A stretch of DNA of 64,000 nucleotides from Amycolatopsis sp. NBRC 101858 (GCF_030269325.1 NZ_BSTD01000008.1:496001-560000), one strand, 5' to 3'; positions 40,223-48,989 are shown, numbered from the stretch's first letter. Numbers and translations: made by a program. Notes: a model not told the origin generated them from the sequence alone.

Positions 40223-41548
40223 CTAGGCGGACACCGGCCCCGCGAAGGCCGAAAGGTCGTGTCCGCCGCTTTCGACGGTGCTGAGCACGAAGTCGCGCAC
40301 GGGCGGGAGCAGCGCGTGGCCGTCGAGGTACGGGTCGGCGTGCGTGAGCAGGCCGGCGTCGGCGATTTCCTCGACGAGCTCGTCCAGTGCCGCGGACACC
40401 GCGTCGAACCCGCCGGGCGGGGTCCGCGCCAGCCGCTCCAGCAGCTCCCGCGCCGGCGTGCCGAGCGTGCGGTAGGCCGACTCCAGGCAGTCGCGCAGGG
40501 ACAGGTCCCCGACGCTCAGCCAGTCCGCGGTGTTGCCGTTCAGGCGCCATTCGTCGACGACCCGCCGCAGCGTCAGCCGCGGCCGCGAGGCGATCTTGCG
40601 CAGTGCCAGGTCGAGCGCGAGCGGCAGGTCGCCGCACAGCTCGGCGAGCCGGTCGCGGTCGGGTCCCGCGGAGACGGCGACGTGCGGGAGCGCCGAGGTG
40701 ATCATCGCGATCGAGTCGCCGCGCGGCAGCGGTGTCAGCTGCAGCCGGTGGACGTCCCGCAGGCCCAGCAACCGCTTGCGGCTGACCAGCAGCGTCGTGC
40801 TCGTGGTGGTCTCGGCCAGCAGCGGGCGCACCTGCTGCTCGTCCTGGACGTTGTCCAGCACGACCACGAGCCGGCGTTCGGCCAGCAGCGTGCGGTACAG
40901 CCCGGCCCGGTGGTCGAACGTGCCGGACAGCTGGTCGTCGTCGACGCCGAGCGCGCGCAGGAAGCCGTCGAGGACGTCGGCGGTCGCCGGCACGGGGGGA
41001 GCGCCGCCGCCGTGGCGCAGGCCGCCGAGGTCGGCGTAGAGCTGCCCGTCGGTCTCCTCCGTCGCGATCGAATGCGCGTAGTGCAGCGCGAGGTCGCTCT
41101 TCCCGACCCCGGCCGGGCCGCTGATCACCAGCGGGGTGTCGCGCGGTGACCGCAGCCAGGCCAGCTCGGCCGTGCGGCCGGTGAACCCCCGGGGGCGCTG
41201 CGGTAGCTGCGCCGGATGCGGCGGGGTGCCGCGCCGCTGGAACAACGCCGGTCTTCTCTTGCGCCCCCCGAACGGAGGCTGGGTATACCCGCTCGTCGCG
41301 GCGTGCCAGTGCCGGCGCCACGCCTCGTCGTCGCCACCGCACGCGGCGACGAAGGCGAGCGTCACCTGCAGCGACGGCATCCGGTTGCCGCTCGCCGCGC
41401 TGGAGAGCACCGACGACGAGAACATCGCCGACCGGGCCATTTCGCGGTAGGTCGGGTTGCCCGCCCGGGCCCGCAGTTCGCGCAATTCCCGAGCGAACTG
41501 GGTGGCGATGCCACCGGAGGTGTTGACGGGCTTTTCTGGTCTGCCCAT
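40223..41548 (-). CDS. XRE-type helix-turn-helix regulator with NB-ARC ATPase domain
   Basis: 441 residues. N-terminal helix-turn-helix at about 18-75 (TYREMARSAMFSSSVLSSAASG), then the STAND/NB-ARC module from about 125: FTGRTAELAWL, Walker A GPAGVGKSDLAL with K150, Walker B RRLVVVLDN, and the GDLPLALDLAL helical segment. It ends soon after a winged-helix-like region, so the TPR sensor found in full AfsR/SARP-type STAND regulators is absent. It is likely a nucleotide-switched regulator; ATG at 41548 with GGGGAAGGGGAT upstream. Possible targets are the downstream peptide/DDAH operon or the adjacent MFS gene. Confidence 0.85.
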   Translation of the reverse strand: MGRPEKPVNTSGGIATQFARELRELRARAGNPTYREMARSAMFSSSVLSSAASGNRMPSLQVTLAFVAACGGDDEAWRRHWHAATSGYTQPPFGGRKRRPALFQRRGTPPHPAQLPQRPRGFTGRTAELAWLRSPRDTPLVISGPAGVGKSDLALHYAHSIATEETDGQLYADLGGLRHGGGAPPVPATADVLDGFLRALGVDDDQLSGTFDHRAGLYRTLLAERRLVVVLDNVQDEQQVRPLLAETTTSTTLLVSRKRLLGLRDVHRLQLTPLPRGDSIAMITSALPHVAVSAGPDRDRLAELCGDLPLALDLALRKIASRPRLTLRRVVDEWRLNGNTADWLSVGDLSLRDCLESAYRTLGTPARELLERLARTPPGGFDAVSAALDELVEEIADAGLLTHADPYLDGHALLPPVRDFVLSTVESGGHDLSAFAGPVSA

Positions 41549-41707
41549 GTGAATCCCCTTCCCCTCACTCACTCAGCGTCGCTCTTCGCGGCCGGTGTCT
41601 CTTCCGCTGTCTGGCGGTCTCGTTAGCCCGTTCGTGCATTTCTCGGACGGTCGGTTGATCATTTTCCGATGCTCGTTTGCGGCATTTCGGTGATTTGTGA
41701 CAACACT

Positions 41708-41740
41708 CGACGGCCGTCCGCGCGCAGCGGACGGCCGTCG
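41708..41740 (-). terminator. Terminator after the minus-strand MFS gene
   Basis: Perfect 13-bp inverted repeat (41708-41720 and 41728-41740) just downstream of the MFS stop, followed on the minus strand by AGTGTTGTC. The rest of the 204-bp gap before the XRE-NB-ARC gene holds no recognised gene. Confidence 0.7.
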
Positions 41741-41752
41741 GGGTTCGGGACT

Positions 41753-42967
41753 TCAGGGGGTGGCGCGGCGGGCGGTCATCCCGAGCAGGGCGCACAGCGC
41801 CGCCACCAGGCCGAGCGCGCCGCACAGCCACCAGACGCCGTTGCCCAGCGCGACCCACGCGGCCACGCCGAACAGCGGCCCGAGGGCCATGCCCAGGCCG
41901 AAGGTCGCCTGGTGGGCGCTGATGTAGCGGGCCTTGACGGCGGCGGGGAACGTCGAGGGGTAGGCGAACATCGTCGGCCCGTTGATCATGATCCCGAAGA
42001 CGAACACGACCGTGCACACGACGAGCGCGACCGCCGAGCCGCCGCTGAGACCGAACCCGGCGACCCCGAGGCCCATCAGCACGGTCCCGGCCGTGGCGGC
42101 GACGTGACCCGGCCAGCGCGTGACGTACGAGGTGATCTTCAGCTCGCACAGGATCAGCACGGCCGACGCGGTCACGAGCACGACGCTGTAGAGGCCGGCC
42201 GAGTGCCCTTCGGCGGTGATCTTCAGCGGCAGGGCGACCGTGTACTGGACGTAGATGATCGACCCGATCAGCACCGAGGCCAGGAAGAACCAGAACCGCC
42301 CGTCGCGCAGCAGGGTCCCGTACGCGGCCCGGGTCCCGCTCCCGGCCGGCTCGGCCGCCTCGCGCTCGACCCGGCGGTCGGGCAGCAGCCGCACCGCCAG
42401 GACCGCGTAGAGCAACGCGGTCGAGGCGTCGAACCACAGCAGGAGGTTCCAGTCGAGCAGGATCAGCCCGGCCGCGATCAGCGGGCTGAGCGCCGCGCCG
42501 AGGTTGAGGGCGATCCGCATCATCGAAAAGCCCATGACGCGGTCGGAATCGGGCATCAGCTCGCTGAGCAGGACGGCGGCCGCGGGCCGGTAGCTCTGGG
42601 TCGCGAGACCCGCGAGCAGCATCGCGGCCATCAGCGCGACGATGAGCTCGGGCCGTCCGAAGAACGGGACGAGCGCGAGGATCACGGCCGAGCCGGACAT
42701 CGCGGCGGTGATGGTGGCCCGCGGGCCGATGCGGTGCACGAGCTCGCCGCCGGCCAGGCCGCCGAGGACCGAGCCGATGCTGTAGGCCGCGAGGACGAGT
42801 CCCGCCTGCCCCGCGGAGAAGCCGCGGAAGACCAGGTACAGCACCATGAACGTCTGGACGAACGCGCCGAGCTGGTTGACGAGCACGCCGCCGAGCAGAT
42901 AGCGGACGGGCGTGGGCGTCCGGCGCAGGACGGCCAGTACGCCGGCGGGTTTTTCGGTGGTGGTCAC
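41753..42967 (-). CDS. MFS transporter, 12 transmembrane segments
   Basis: 404-residue exporter-type permease (DHA1/MFS_1). Starts RRTPTPVRYLLGGVLVNQLGAF; the central loop around residue 190 carries a charged linker (PDRRVEREAAEPAGSG), dividing the two six-helix halves. GTG at 42967 with TGGAGG upstream is chosen over the longer open frame. Substrate unknown. It lies 3 kb from the hydrazine-type cluster on the opposite strand and could serve as an exporter, but it has its own terminator. Confidence 0.87.
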   Translation of the reverse strand: MTTTEKPAGVLAVLRRTPTPVRYLLGGVLVNQLGAFVQTFMVLYLVFRGFSAGQAGLVLAAYSIGSVLGGLAGGELVHRIGPRATITAAMSGSAVILALVPFFGRPELIVALMAAMLLAGLATQSYRPAAAVLLSELMPDSDRVMGFSMMRIALNLGAALSPLIAAGLILLDWNLLLWFDASTALLYAVLAVRLLPDRRVEREAAEPAGSGTRAAYGTLLRDGRFWFFLASVLIGSIIYVQYTVALPLKITAEGHSAGLYSVVLVTASAVLILCELKITSYVTRWPGHVAATAGTVLMGLGVAGFGLSGGSAVALVVCTVVFVFGIMINGPTMFAYPSTFPAAVKARYISAHQATFGLGMALGPLFGVAAWVALGNGVWWLCGALGLVAALCALLGMTARRATP

Positions 42968-43154
42968 GGCCGAGCCTCCAGAGGCATGCGTTGGGGTGTG
43001 CCGCACCACTTCTCGGGTGCCGGCTTCCTCATTGCAGCTGTCCGGACGATTGACCGGCAGAGTTGTTTCCGCCGGAAAATCAATTCTCGCGTGACGTGGA
43101 CAACGTCGGTGCTCGGAGCGTGACGCCGTTGTCGCGGAATTCGCACTGCCCGCG

Positions 43155-43190
43155 CCCGGCCGGACGCAGCGATTGCTGCATCCGGCCGGG
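43155..43190 (-). terminator. Terminator after the ABM gene
   Basis: Perfect 10-bp arms CCCGGCCGGA and TCCGGCCGGG (43155-43164, 43181-43190) with an inner GCAGC/GCTGC stem, located 11 bp beyond the minus-strand ABM stop. Confidence 0.65.
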
Positions 43191-43201
43191 CGACGGGGAA
43201 A

Positions 43202-43498
43202 TCAGAGCCCGACGATCAGTTCGTGGTCGATTTCGACGAACTCGGTGATCAGGTCGGCGAACTTGCCGGCGATCAGTTCCTTGTACGCGGCCGACCCGGT
43301 GTGCGCGTCGTAGGCGGCCTGGTCGGCGAAGTGCTCGACGAACAGCAGGAAGTCCGGCTTCGCGGGGTCGCGGTACACGCGGAAGGACACGGTGCCGTCC
43401 TCCTGCCCGGGGCCGAGCGGCGCGAACTCGTGCACGAGCGCCTCGGCCTCGGCCTGCTTGCCCGGCTTGAGGGGGATGGGGAACACCTTCGCCAGCAT
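43202..43498 (-). CDS. Antibiotic biosynthesis monooxygenase (ABM) domain protein
   Basis: 98-residue dimeric ferredoxin-like fold protein of the ABM/YgiN kind. It begins MLAKVFPIPLKPGKQAEAEAL and contains VSFRVYRDPAKPDFLLFVEHFADQAAYDAH. The family includes cofactor-less quinol monooxygenases and stress proteins; which applies here is unknown. ATG at 43498 with AGAGAGG upstream. Divergent from the Ada-AlkA gene, with two copies of a shared motif in the gap. Confidence 0.85.
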   Translation of the reverse strand: MLAKVFPIPLKPGKQAEAEALVHEFAPLGPGQEDGTVSFRVYRDPAKPDFLLFVEHFADQAAYDAHTGSAAYKELIAGKFADLITEFVEIDHELIVGL

Positions 43499-43577
43499 GG
43501 GAAAACCTCTCTGTTGTGCGGTGCGCGATCGGCGCACCACCGTTCGGGGACCACTGTGCCGAGCGCGGGCCGCGGAG

Positions 43578-43648
43578 TCTGGTCAGATCCGGACATCTTC
43601 TTCTTCCGGCGTGCGCTCCTGCCGCGGTCGTGTCCGGATCCGGCTAGC
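43578..43648. promoter_or_regulatory. TGTCCGGATC-type motifs, copies B and C, in the ABM / Ada-AlkA gap
   Basis: Copy B, TCTGGTCAGATCCGGACATC (43578-43597), points to the ABM gene; copy C, TGTCCGGATCCGGCTAGC (43631-43648), points to the Ada-AlkA gene. They form an inverted pair 34 bp apart in the 182-bp divergent gap, an arrangement expected of operators shared by both genes. Confidence 0.5.
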
Positions 43649-43680
43649 GCCCGCCCGGGCGGATCGCCACCATCGGGGGC

Positions 43681-45066
43681 ATGACGACTTTTTCGGCCGT
43701 GGTCACGACCGGCATCTACTGCCGTCCCGGCTGCGGGGCGAAGCCGCTCGCCGAGAACGTGAAGACGTTCGAGCTGGCCGCCGAGGCCGAGGCCGCCGGG
43801 TTCCGGGCGTGCCTGCGCTGCCGCCCGTACCGCGTCGCCGGCCCGGTCGGGGCGGACGCGCCGGAGCTCGTCTGCCGCGCGGTGCAGCTGATCATCGCCG
43901 GGGCGCTGGACACCGGCACCGAAGCGGAGCTGGGCCGGCGGCTGGCCGTGTCGCCGCGGCACCTGCGCCGGCTCTTCCACGACCACCTCGGCGTGACGCC
44001 GGACCAGCTCGCCCGCTCGCGCCGCGCCCACTTCGCCCGCCGTCTGCTCGACGACTCCGACCTGACCGTCGCGGACGTGGCGTTCGCCGCCGGGTTCGGC
44101 AGCCTGCGCCAGTTCAACCGGGACATGAAGCTGGTCTTCCGCGCGTCCCCGCTCGAGCTGCGCAACCGGCGCCGGCGGACCGACCGGCTCGCCGCGGACG
44201 GCGGCCTGATGATGCGGCTGCCCTTCGCGGCGCCGTTGCACTGGGAAGCGCTGAGCGCGTTCCTGGCCGAACGCGCGGTCCCCGGCGTCGAGTCGGTGCT
44301 CGACGGCGTCTACCGCCGCACGATCAGCATCGACGGCGAGGCCGGCGTCATCGAGGTGTCCCGCGGGGGCGAGGACCACCTGCTGCTGACCGCGCACATG
44401 CCGTTCTGGGAGGGCCTCATCCACGTCGTCGACCGCGTCGGGCGGATGGTCGGGGTCGACGCCGACATCGCGCCCGCCGAGGCTGCCTTCGCCGGGGACC
44501 CGGTCCTCGGCCCGTTGCTGCGTGAGCGGCCCGGCCTGCGCGTGCCGGGTGCCTGGGGCTTCTTCGAGGTCGCGGTGGAAGCCGTGCTCAGCCAGTACAG
44601 CGTCCGCGCTCGGGTCCGGCGGCAGCTGGCCGCGCTGGTCGAAGCGGCGGGCACGCCCGTGCCGGGCCTCGAACACGGCCTGACGCACCTGTTCCCCTCG
44701 GCCGAGACCCTGGCGCAGGCCGATCTGGCCCGGGTCCGGCTGTCCGCGACGACCGAGCGGACGCTGCGCACCTTCGCCGCCGCCGTGGCCGCGGACGAAA
44801 CCCTGCTCGACCCCGGAGCGAGCCTGGCCGACTGCACCGCCGCGCTCACGGCGCTGCCCGGCATCGAGCAGAGCACCGCCCAGGAGATCGCCCTGCGGCT
44901 GGGACACGCCGACGCCTTCCCGGCCGGCGAACGCACGGTGGAGGCGATGCTGCTCGAGCACGACGTCTTCGCCGACGCCGGCCGCTCGGCCGCTGCCTGG
45001 CACCCGTGGCGCGCCTTCGCCGCGACCCACCTGATCGCCGCCGGCGTACCGACGCCGGCCGCCTGA
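43681..45066 (+). CDS. Ada-AlkA fusion: alkylation-sensing AraC regulator with DNA glycosylase domain
   Basis: 461-residue fusion for the adaptive response to DNA alkylation. The Ada zinc domain has all four cysteines (C14, C18, C44, C47) but lacks the usual 15-20 residues before TTGIYC; an in-frame TAG at 43645 shows this is not a start error. An AraC helix-turn-helix follows (about 75-165, FAAGFGSLRQFNRDMK), then AlkA-N and HhH-GPD domains. The hairpin LPGIEQSTAQEI (392 on) differs from LPGIGPWTA, and the position of the catalytic Asp (D238 of E. coli AlkA) is E417. Glycosylase activity is therefore doubtful, while sensing may persist. Forms an operon with the next gene. Confidence 0.88.
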   Translation: MTTFSAVVTTGIYCRPGCGAKPLAENVKTFELAAEAEAAGFRACLRCRPYRVAGPVGADAPELVCRAVQLIIAGALDTGTEAELGRRLAVSPRHLRRLFHDHLGVTPDQLARSRRAHFARRLLDDSDLTVADVAFAAGFGSLRQFNRDMKLVFRASPLELRNRRRRTDRLAADGGLMMRLPFAAPLHWEALSAFLAERAVPGVESVLDGVYRRTISIDGEAGVIEVSRGGEDHLLLTAHMPFWEGLIHVVDRVGRMVGVDADIAPAEAAFAGDPVLGPLLRERPGLRVPGAWGFFEVAVEAVLSQYSVRARVRRQLAALVEAAGTPVPGLEHGLTHLFPSAETLAQADLARVRLSATTERTLRTFAAAVAADETLLDPGASLADCTAALTALPGIEQSTAQEIALRLGHADAFPAGERTVEAMLLEHDVFADAGRSAAAWHPWRAFAATHLIAAGVPTPAA

Positions 45067-45085
45067 ACACCCAGAAGGAGAACGG

Positions 45086-45910
45086 ATGTCTGCCAACCGG
45101 CTCGCCGAACGGCTGCGCGCCCTGCACACCGACCGCACCCTGGTGCTGCCGAACGCCTGGGACGCCGCCAGCGCGGCCCTCATCGCGCGGGCCGGGGCCC
45201 CGGCGATCGCCACGACCAGCGGCGGGGTCGCCTGGTCCGCCGGGCGCCCCGACGGGCACGGCCTCACGCGCGAGGAGATGGCCGAGCTGGTCGCCCGGAT
45301 CGTGCGCGTCGTCGACGTCCCGGTGACCGCCGACATCGAGGGCGGCTACGGCCCGGCCGAGGACGATGTCGCGGCGACCGTCCGCGCGGTCGTCGAGGCC
45401 GGCGCGGTCGGGGTCAACCTGGAGGACTCGACCGCGCCCGGCGGTCCGCTGTTCGACGTCCCGGCCCAGGTCGGGCGGGTCCGCGCGGCCCGCGACGCGG
45501 CGACCGCGGCCGGCCTGCCCGAGCTGTGGATCAACATCCGCACCGACGTCTACCTGTTCGGCATCGGCGAGCCCGAAGGCCGCCTGGACGACGTCTTGAC
45601 GCGGGCGGGCGCCTACGCCGCGGCGGGTGCGGACAGCCTGTTCGTGCCGGGCCTGGTCGACCTGGAGACGCTCCGCGTCCTCGTCAAGGAGAGCCCGCTG
45701 CCGGTGAACGTCATGGTGTGGCCGGGTGCCCCGACGGTGGCGGAGCTGGAAGCGGTCGGCGTCCGCCGGATCAGCGTCGGCACGGCGATCGCGCAGGCCG
45801 CCTACGCGGTCGCCCAGCGCGCGGCGGTGGAACTGCTGGAGCAGGGCACCTACACCGCGTTGGAAGGGGGGCTGGACTTCGGCGCCGTCAACAGCGCCGT
45901 GACCGGCTGA
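45086..45910 (+). CDS. Isocitrate lyase / PEP mutase superfamily protein
   Basis: 274-residue TIM-barrel enzyme of the PEP mutase/isocitrate lyase superfamily. Visible: LPNAWDAASAALIARAGAPA, TADIEGGYG with the Mg-binding acid, VGVNLEDST and the WINIRTDVYL strand. The KKCGH-type lyase loop is absent, which argues against isocitrate lyase; a C-C lyase such as oxaloacetate hydrolase or methylisocitrate-lyase-like activity is possible. AGAAGGAGAACGG upstream, 19 bp after the Ada-AlkA stop; the pairing with ada is frequent in actinomycetes. Confidence 0.87.
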   Translation: MSANRLAERLRALHTDRTLVLPNAWDAASAALIARAGAPAIATTSGGVAWSAGRPDGHGLTREEMAELVARIVRVVDVPVTADIEGGYGPAEDDVAATVRAVVEAGAVGVNLEDSTAPGGPLFDVPAQVGRVRAARDAATAAGLPELWINIRTDVYLFGIGEPEGRLDDVLTRAGAYAAAGADSLFVPGLVDLETLRVLVKESPLPVNVMVWPGAPTVAELEAVGVRRISVGTAIAQAAYAVAQRAAVELLEQGTYTALEGGLDFGAVNSAVTG

Positions 45911-45920
45911 TTCTTCCCCT

Positions 45921-45959
45921 GGACAGGGCCGCGGCGGAGCTTCCGTCGCGGCCCTGTCC
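45921..45959 (+). terminator. Terminator between the Ada-AlkA operon and the biosynthetic cluster
   Basis: Perfect 13-bp arms (45921-45933 and 45947-45959) with additional inner pairing, followed shortly by CGGTTTTG. It separates transcription of the repair operon from the cluster downstream. Confidence 0.75.
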
Positions 45960-45988
45960 ACTTCGGTTTTGCGCCCCGTTGATTTTCC

Positions 45989-46016
45989 TTGACGGACAAC
46001 CGTTTCCATCAATTAA
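45989..46016 (+). promoter_or_regulatory. Candidate promoter of the biosynthetic cluster
   Basis: TTGACG (45989-45994), a 16-bp spacer and AATTAA (46011-46016) lie in an unusually AT-rich stretch 58 bp before the first gene. The -10 match is weak. Confidence 0.3.
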
Positions 46017-46073
46017 ACCGCTGGCTTCAATCACTTCCACAGCCGAGAAGAAGACCTCGAGGGAAGTGATGTG

Positions 46074-47249
46074 ATGACCGTAGTCGAGCCGTTGGCGGTC
46101 CGCCCGCCGGAAACCGCGGCGGAGATCCTCGCCAAGGCCCAGGCCCTCGCCCCGGTGCTGAGGGATCGTGCCGAAGAGATCGAGCAGGCCCGGCGGCTGC
46201 CCGCGGACGTCGTGGACCTCCTGCGGGGCGCCGGAGTGTTCCGGATGGGGTTCTCCCGCACGCACGGCGGTCCCGAGCTGACGTCGATCGAGCAGACCGA
46301 GGTGATCGAAGCCCTCGCCTACGGCGACCCGGGGGTCGGGTGGTGCGCGATGATCGGGTCGGACACCGGTCTCTACGCCTCGTTCCTGGACCACGCCGTC
46401 GCCGAAGAGATGTTCCCGAGCCTGGACATGGCGACCGCGGGGCTGCTCTTTCCCAACGGCCGTGCGGAAATCGTCCCCGGCGGCTACCGCTTGACCGGCC
46501 GTTGGCAGTTCGGCAGCGGTGTCACCCACGCCGACTGGGTCGTCTCCGGAGCGTTCCTGTACCGCGACGGTAAGCCGGAGCACGACTCGATCCTGCTCAT
46601 GGTGCCGAAGGCGGACGTCGAGGTCGTCGACACCTGGCACACCACCGGCCTGGCCGGCAGCGGCAGCTGCGACTACACGATCACCGACGTGTTCGTGCCC
46701 GCCGAGCACACGCTGACCTTCGCCGAGGTGCGCGGGGGCTCGGGTCCGCTGGCCCAGCCCGAGGTGCACATGCGGAACATGCCGGGCGTCGCGCTCGGCG
46801 TCGCCCGCGCCGCGCTCGACTTCGCCACGGACGCGGCCGTCTCCGCGGGCCGGGAAGACGACTACCGCACGCAGACCACCCTGGCCGACTGCGAAGGCGA
46901 CTTCGCCGCGGCTCGCGAAGGCGTCTACGGCGCTTTGCGGCGCCAGCACGAAGTCCTGTCCGCGGGCGGCTCCCTCGACGACCTGACCCCGCGGGAGCGG
47001 GCCGCGCTGCCGCTGTCCCGGCGGCACGCGTTCCGCACCGCCCGGTCGATCGTCACCCGCCTGTACGACCTGGTGCAGACCACCGCGATCTACCGGCCTT
47101 CGCCGCTGGACCGCTGGCTGCGCGACACCACCACGATGTGCCAGCACATCGTGGCGCAGGACCGGATCCTGCAGACCGCCGGTGCCCACCTCCTCGGTGG
47201 CCGCCCCGCGTTCCCGCTGGCCCTCGGCATCACCTCCAGCCGGCGCTGA
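46074..47249 (+). CDS. Acyl-CoA-dehydrogenase-like flavoenzyme (possible two-component monooxygenase)
   Basis: 391 residues with the acyl-CoA dehydrogenase fold, closest in pattern to the HpaH/DszC/HsaA flavin-dependent monooxygenases that have a type-2 C-terminal domain: SRTHGGPELTSIEQ, YGDPGVGWCAMIGSDTG, GRWQFGSGVTHADWVVSG and LHTTGLAG-like WHTTGLAGSGS. It could either oxidise a C-N/N-N bond or hydroxylate using FMNH2 from the flavin reductase at the cluster end. ATG at 46074 lies 7 bp after GGGAAG; GTG 46071 is possible. First gene of the presumed cluster. Confidence 0.85.
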   Translation: MTVVEPLAVRPPETAAEILAKAQALAPVLRDRAEEIEQARRLPADVVDLLRGAGVFRMGFSRTHGGPELTSIEQTEVIEALAYGDPGVGWCAMIGSDTGLYASFLDHAVAEEMFPSLDMATAGLLFPNGRAEIVPGGYRLTGRWQFGSGVTHADWVVSGAFLYRDGKPEHDSILLMVPKADVEVVDTWHTTGLAGSGSCDYTITDVFVPAEHTLTFAEVRGGSGPLAQPEVHMRNMPGVALGVARAALDFATDAAVSAGREDDYRTQTTLADCEGDFAAAREGVYGALRRQHEVLSAGGSLDDLTPRERAALPLSRRHAFRTARSIVTRLYDLVQTTAIYRPSPLDRWLRDTTTMCQHIVAQDRILQTAGAHLLGGRPAFPLALGITSSRR

Positions 47250-47288
47250 CTCCACCCCCACCCCACCCCGAAAAGAAGGAAGACACCG

Positions 47289-48953
47289 ATGCGCAAGCTC
47301 CGGGCCGCCGTGTGCGCGGCCGCCGTGCTCGCCGTGACACTCACGGCGTGCAGCACCCCGAGCGGCACCACCGCCGCTCCCTCGCCGGACGGTGCCGCCG
47401 CGCCCGCCGCGGCGAACATCGACCGCAACGCGGTCATCAGCTACAGCGAGACCGAGCCGGCCAATCCGCTCGTGCCGGGCAACACCACCGAGGTCGGCGG
47501 CATCAGCGTGCTGGGCACGCTCTTCCGCGGCCTCATCGAGTACGACGCCAAGACGGCCGCCCCGCACAACGCCGTCGCGGACTCGGTCACCACCACCGAC
47601 TCCAAGGTGTGGACGATCAAGCTCAAGGACGGCTGGACGTTCCACGACGGCACGCCGGTGACCGCCAAGAGCTTCGTGGACGCGTGGAACTACACCGCGT
47701 ATTCCCCGAACCTGATGGCCGGCGCCAGCTACTTCTCGCACGTCGTGGGCTTCGCCCAGGTCAACAACGCGACCGCGGACGGCAAGCAGCCGGCGGCGCT
47801 GCCGGCGGCCAAGGAGCTGTCGGGCCTGAAGCTCGTCGACGACAAGACGTTCACCGTCACCCTCGACGCGCCGTTCTCGGAGTTCGGCGTCCAGCTGGGC
47901 TACGCGGCGTTCTTCCCGATGCCGGCGAGCTTCTTCGCCGACCGCAAGGCCTTCGAGGCGCACCCCGTCGGCAACGGGCCGTTCAAGTTCGAGTCCTACA
48001 CGCCGGGCAAGGACCTCGTCGTCAAGCGGTTCGACGGCTTCGCCGGCTCCCAGCAGCCGAACATCGGCGGCATCGACTTCCGCTTCTACACCGACCTGGA
48101 CAAGGCCTACGCCGACGTCCTGGCCAACAAGCTCGACTTCCTGTCGTTCACGCCGTGGACCTCCACCCAGGGCGGCAAGATCAAGAAGGACCTGCCCGAG
48201 GACCGGCGCAAGACCTACACCTACCTCGGCTACCAGGCGATCGCGTTCCCGCTGTTCGACAAGCGCTACGACAGCCCGCAGTTCCGCCAGGCCATCTCCA
48301 TGGCGATCGACCGGAAGGCCCTGATCCAGCAGGTCTTCAACGGCGGCCGCACCCCGGCCGACGGCCTGGTCGCCCCGAACGTCCAGGGCCACCTGGACAA
48401 CCAGTGCGGCGAGCTGTGCACCTACCAGCCGCAGAAGGCCAAGCAGCTGTTCGACGCGTCCGGCTTCCAGGGTGACATCGAGCTGACGTCCAACATCGAC
48501 TCCGGCAACCAGGAGTGGATGGAGGTCATCTGCAAGCAGATCCAGGCCTCGCTGGGCCACACCTGCAAGTTCACCCCGCAGACGACGCTGGGTGACTTCC
48601 GCAAGCAGCTCAACAACCGGACGGTCACGGGCATCTACCGCTCGGCGTGGGTCGCGGACTACCCCTCGATCGAGAACTTCCTGAACCCGCTCTTCCGCAC
48701 CGGTGCGGCTTCGAACGTCGGCCAGTACTCGAACCCGAAGGTCGACGACCTGCTCAAGCAGGCCGACGCCGCCCCGTCGCAGAAGCAGGGCCAGGCGCTC
48801 TACCAGCAGGCCGAAAAGCTGGTCCTGCAGGACATGCCGACCATCCCCATCTGGTGGCAGTCCGGCACCGCCGCCTGGGCGTCCCGGCTGCACAACGTCC
48901 AGCCCACCCAGTTCCGCGAGCTCGACCTCTTCAGCGTCACCGTCAGCAAGTAG
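47289..48953 (+). CDS. Peptide/oligopeptide ABC transporter substrate-binding lipoprotein (orphan)
   Basis: 554-residue family 5 (OppA/DppA) solute-binding lipoprotein. Signal peptide with lipobox LTAC (Cys about residue 21), a Pro/Ala linker, then the SBP_bac_5 fold with NPLVPGNTTEVGG, the KDGWTFHDGTPVTAKSF motif and RQAISMAIDRKAL. No permease or ATPase gene is adjacent, so it either uses a transporter encoded elsewhere or acts as a binding protein for the cluster's precursor or product. A 14-bp hairpin follows directly. Confidence 0.9.
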   Translation: MRKLRAAVCAAAVLAVTLTACSTPSGTTAAPSPDGAAAPAAANIDRNAVISYSETEPANPLVPGNTTEVGGISVLGTLFRGLIEYDAKTAAPHNAVADSVTTTDSKVWTIKLKDGWTFHDGTPVTAKSFVDAWNYTAYSPNLMAGASYFSHVVGFAQVNNATADGKQPAALPAAKELSGLKLVDDKTFTVTLDAPFSEFGVQLGYAAFFPMPASFFADRKAFEAHPVGNGPFKFESYTPGKDLVVKRFDGFAGSQQPNIGGIDFRFYTDLDKAYADVLANKLDFLSFTPWTSTQGGKIKKDLPEDRRKTYTYLGYQAIAFPLFDKRYDSPQFRQAISMAIDRKALIQQVFNGGRTPADGLVAPNVQGHLDNQCGELCTYQPQKAKQLFDASGFQGDIELTSNIDSGNQEWMEVICKQIQASLGHTCKFTPQTTLGDFRKQLNNRTVTGIYRSAWVADYPSIENFLNPLFRTGAASNVGQYSNPKVDDLLKQADAAPSQKQGQALYQQAEKLVLQDMPTIPIWWQSGTAAWASRLHNVQPTQFRELDLFSVTVSK

Positions 48954-48956
48954 CTC

Positions 48957-48989
48957 CGTGCGGCGCGCCGTGACCCGGCGCGCCGCACG
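48957..48989 (+). terminator. Hairpin between the binding protein and the N-hydroxylase genes
   Basis: Perfect 14-bp inverted repeat (48957-48970 and 48976-48989) with the five-base loop TGACC. No U-run follows, so it may attenuate or stabilise rather than end transcription; the genes downstream continue in the same direction after 22 bp. Confidence 0.55.

Noticed and set aside
41549..41700. 29-codon minus-strand frame upstream of the XRE-NB-ARC gene
   Set aside because: A weak ribosome site and no distinctive sequence; too short to support as a gene or leader peptide.
45086..45910. Phosphonate biosynthesis via PEP mutase
   Set aside because: No phosphonopyruvate decarboxylase or other phosphonate gene is present, and the sequence has no feature that singles out PEP mutase from the many lyases in the superfamily.
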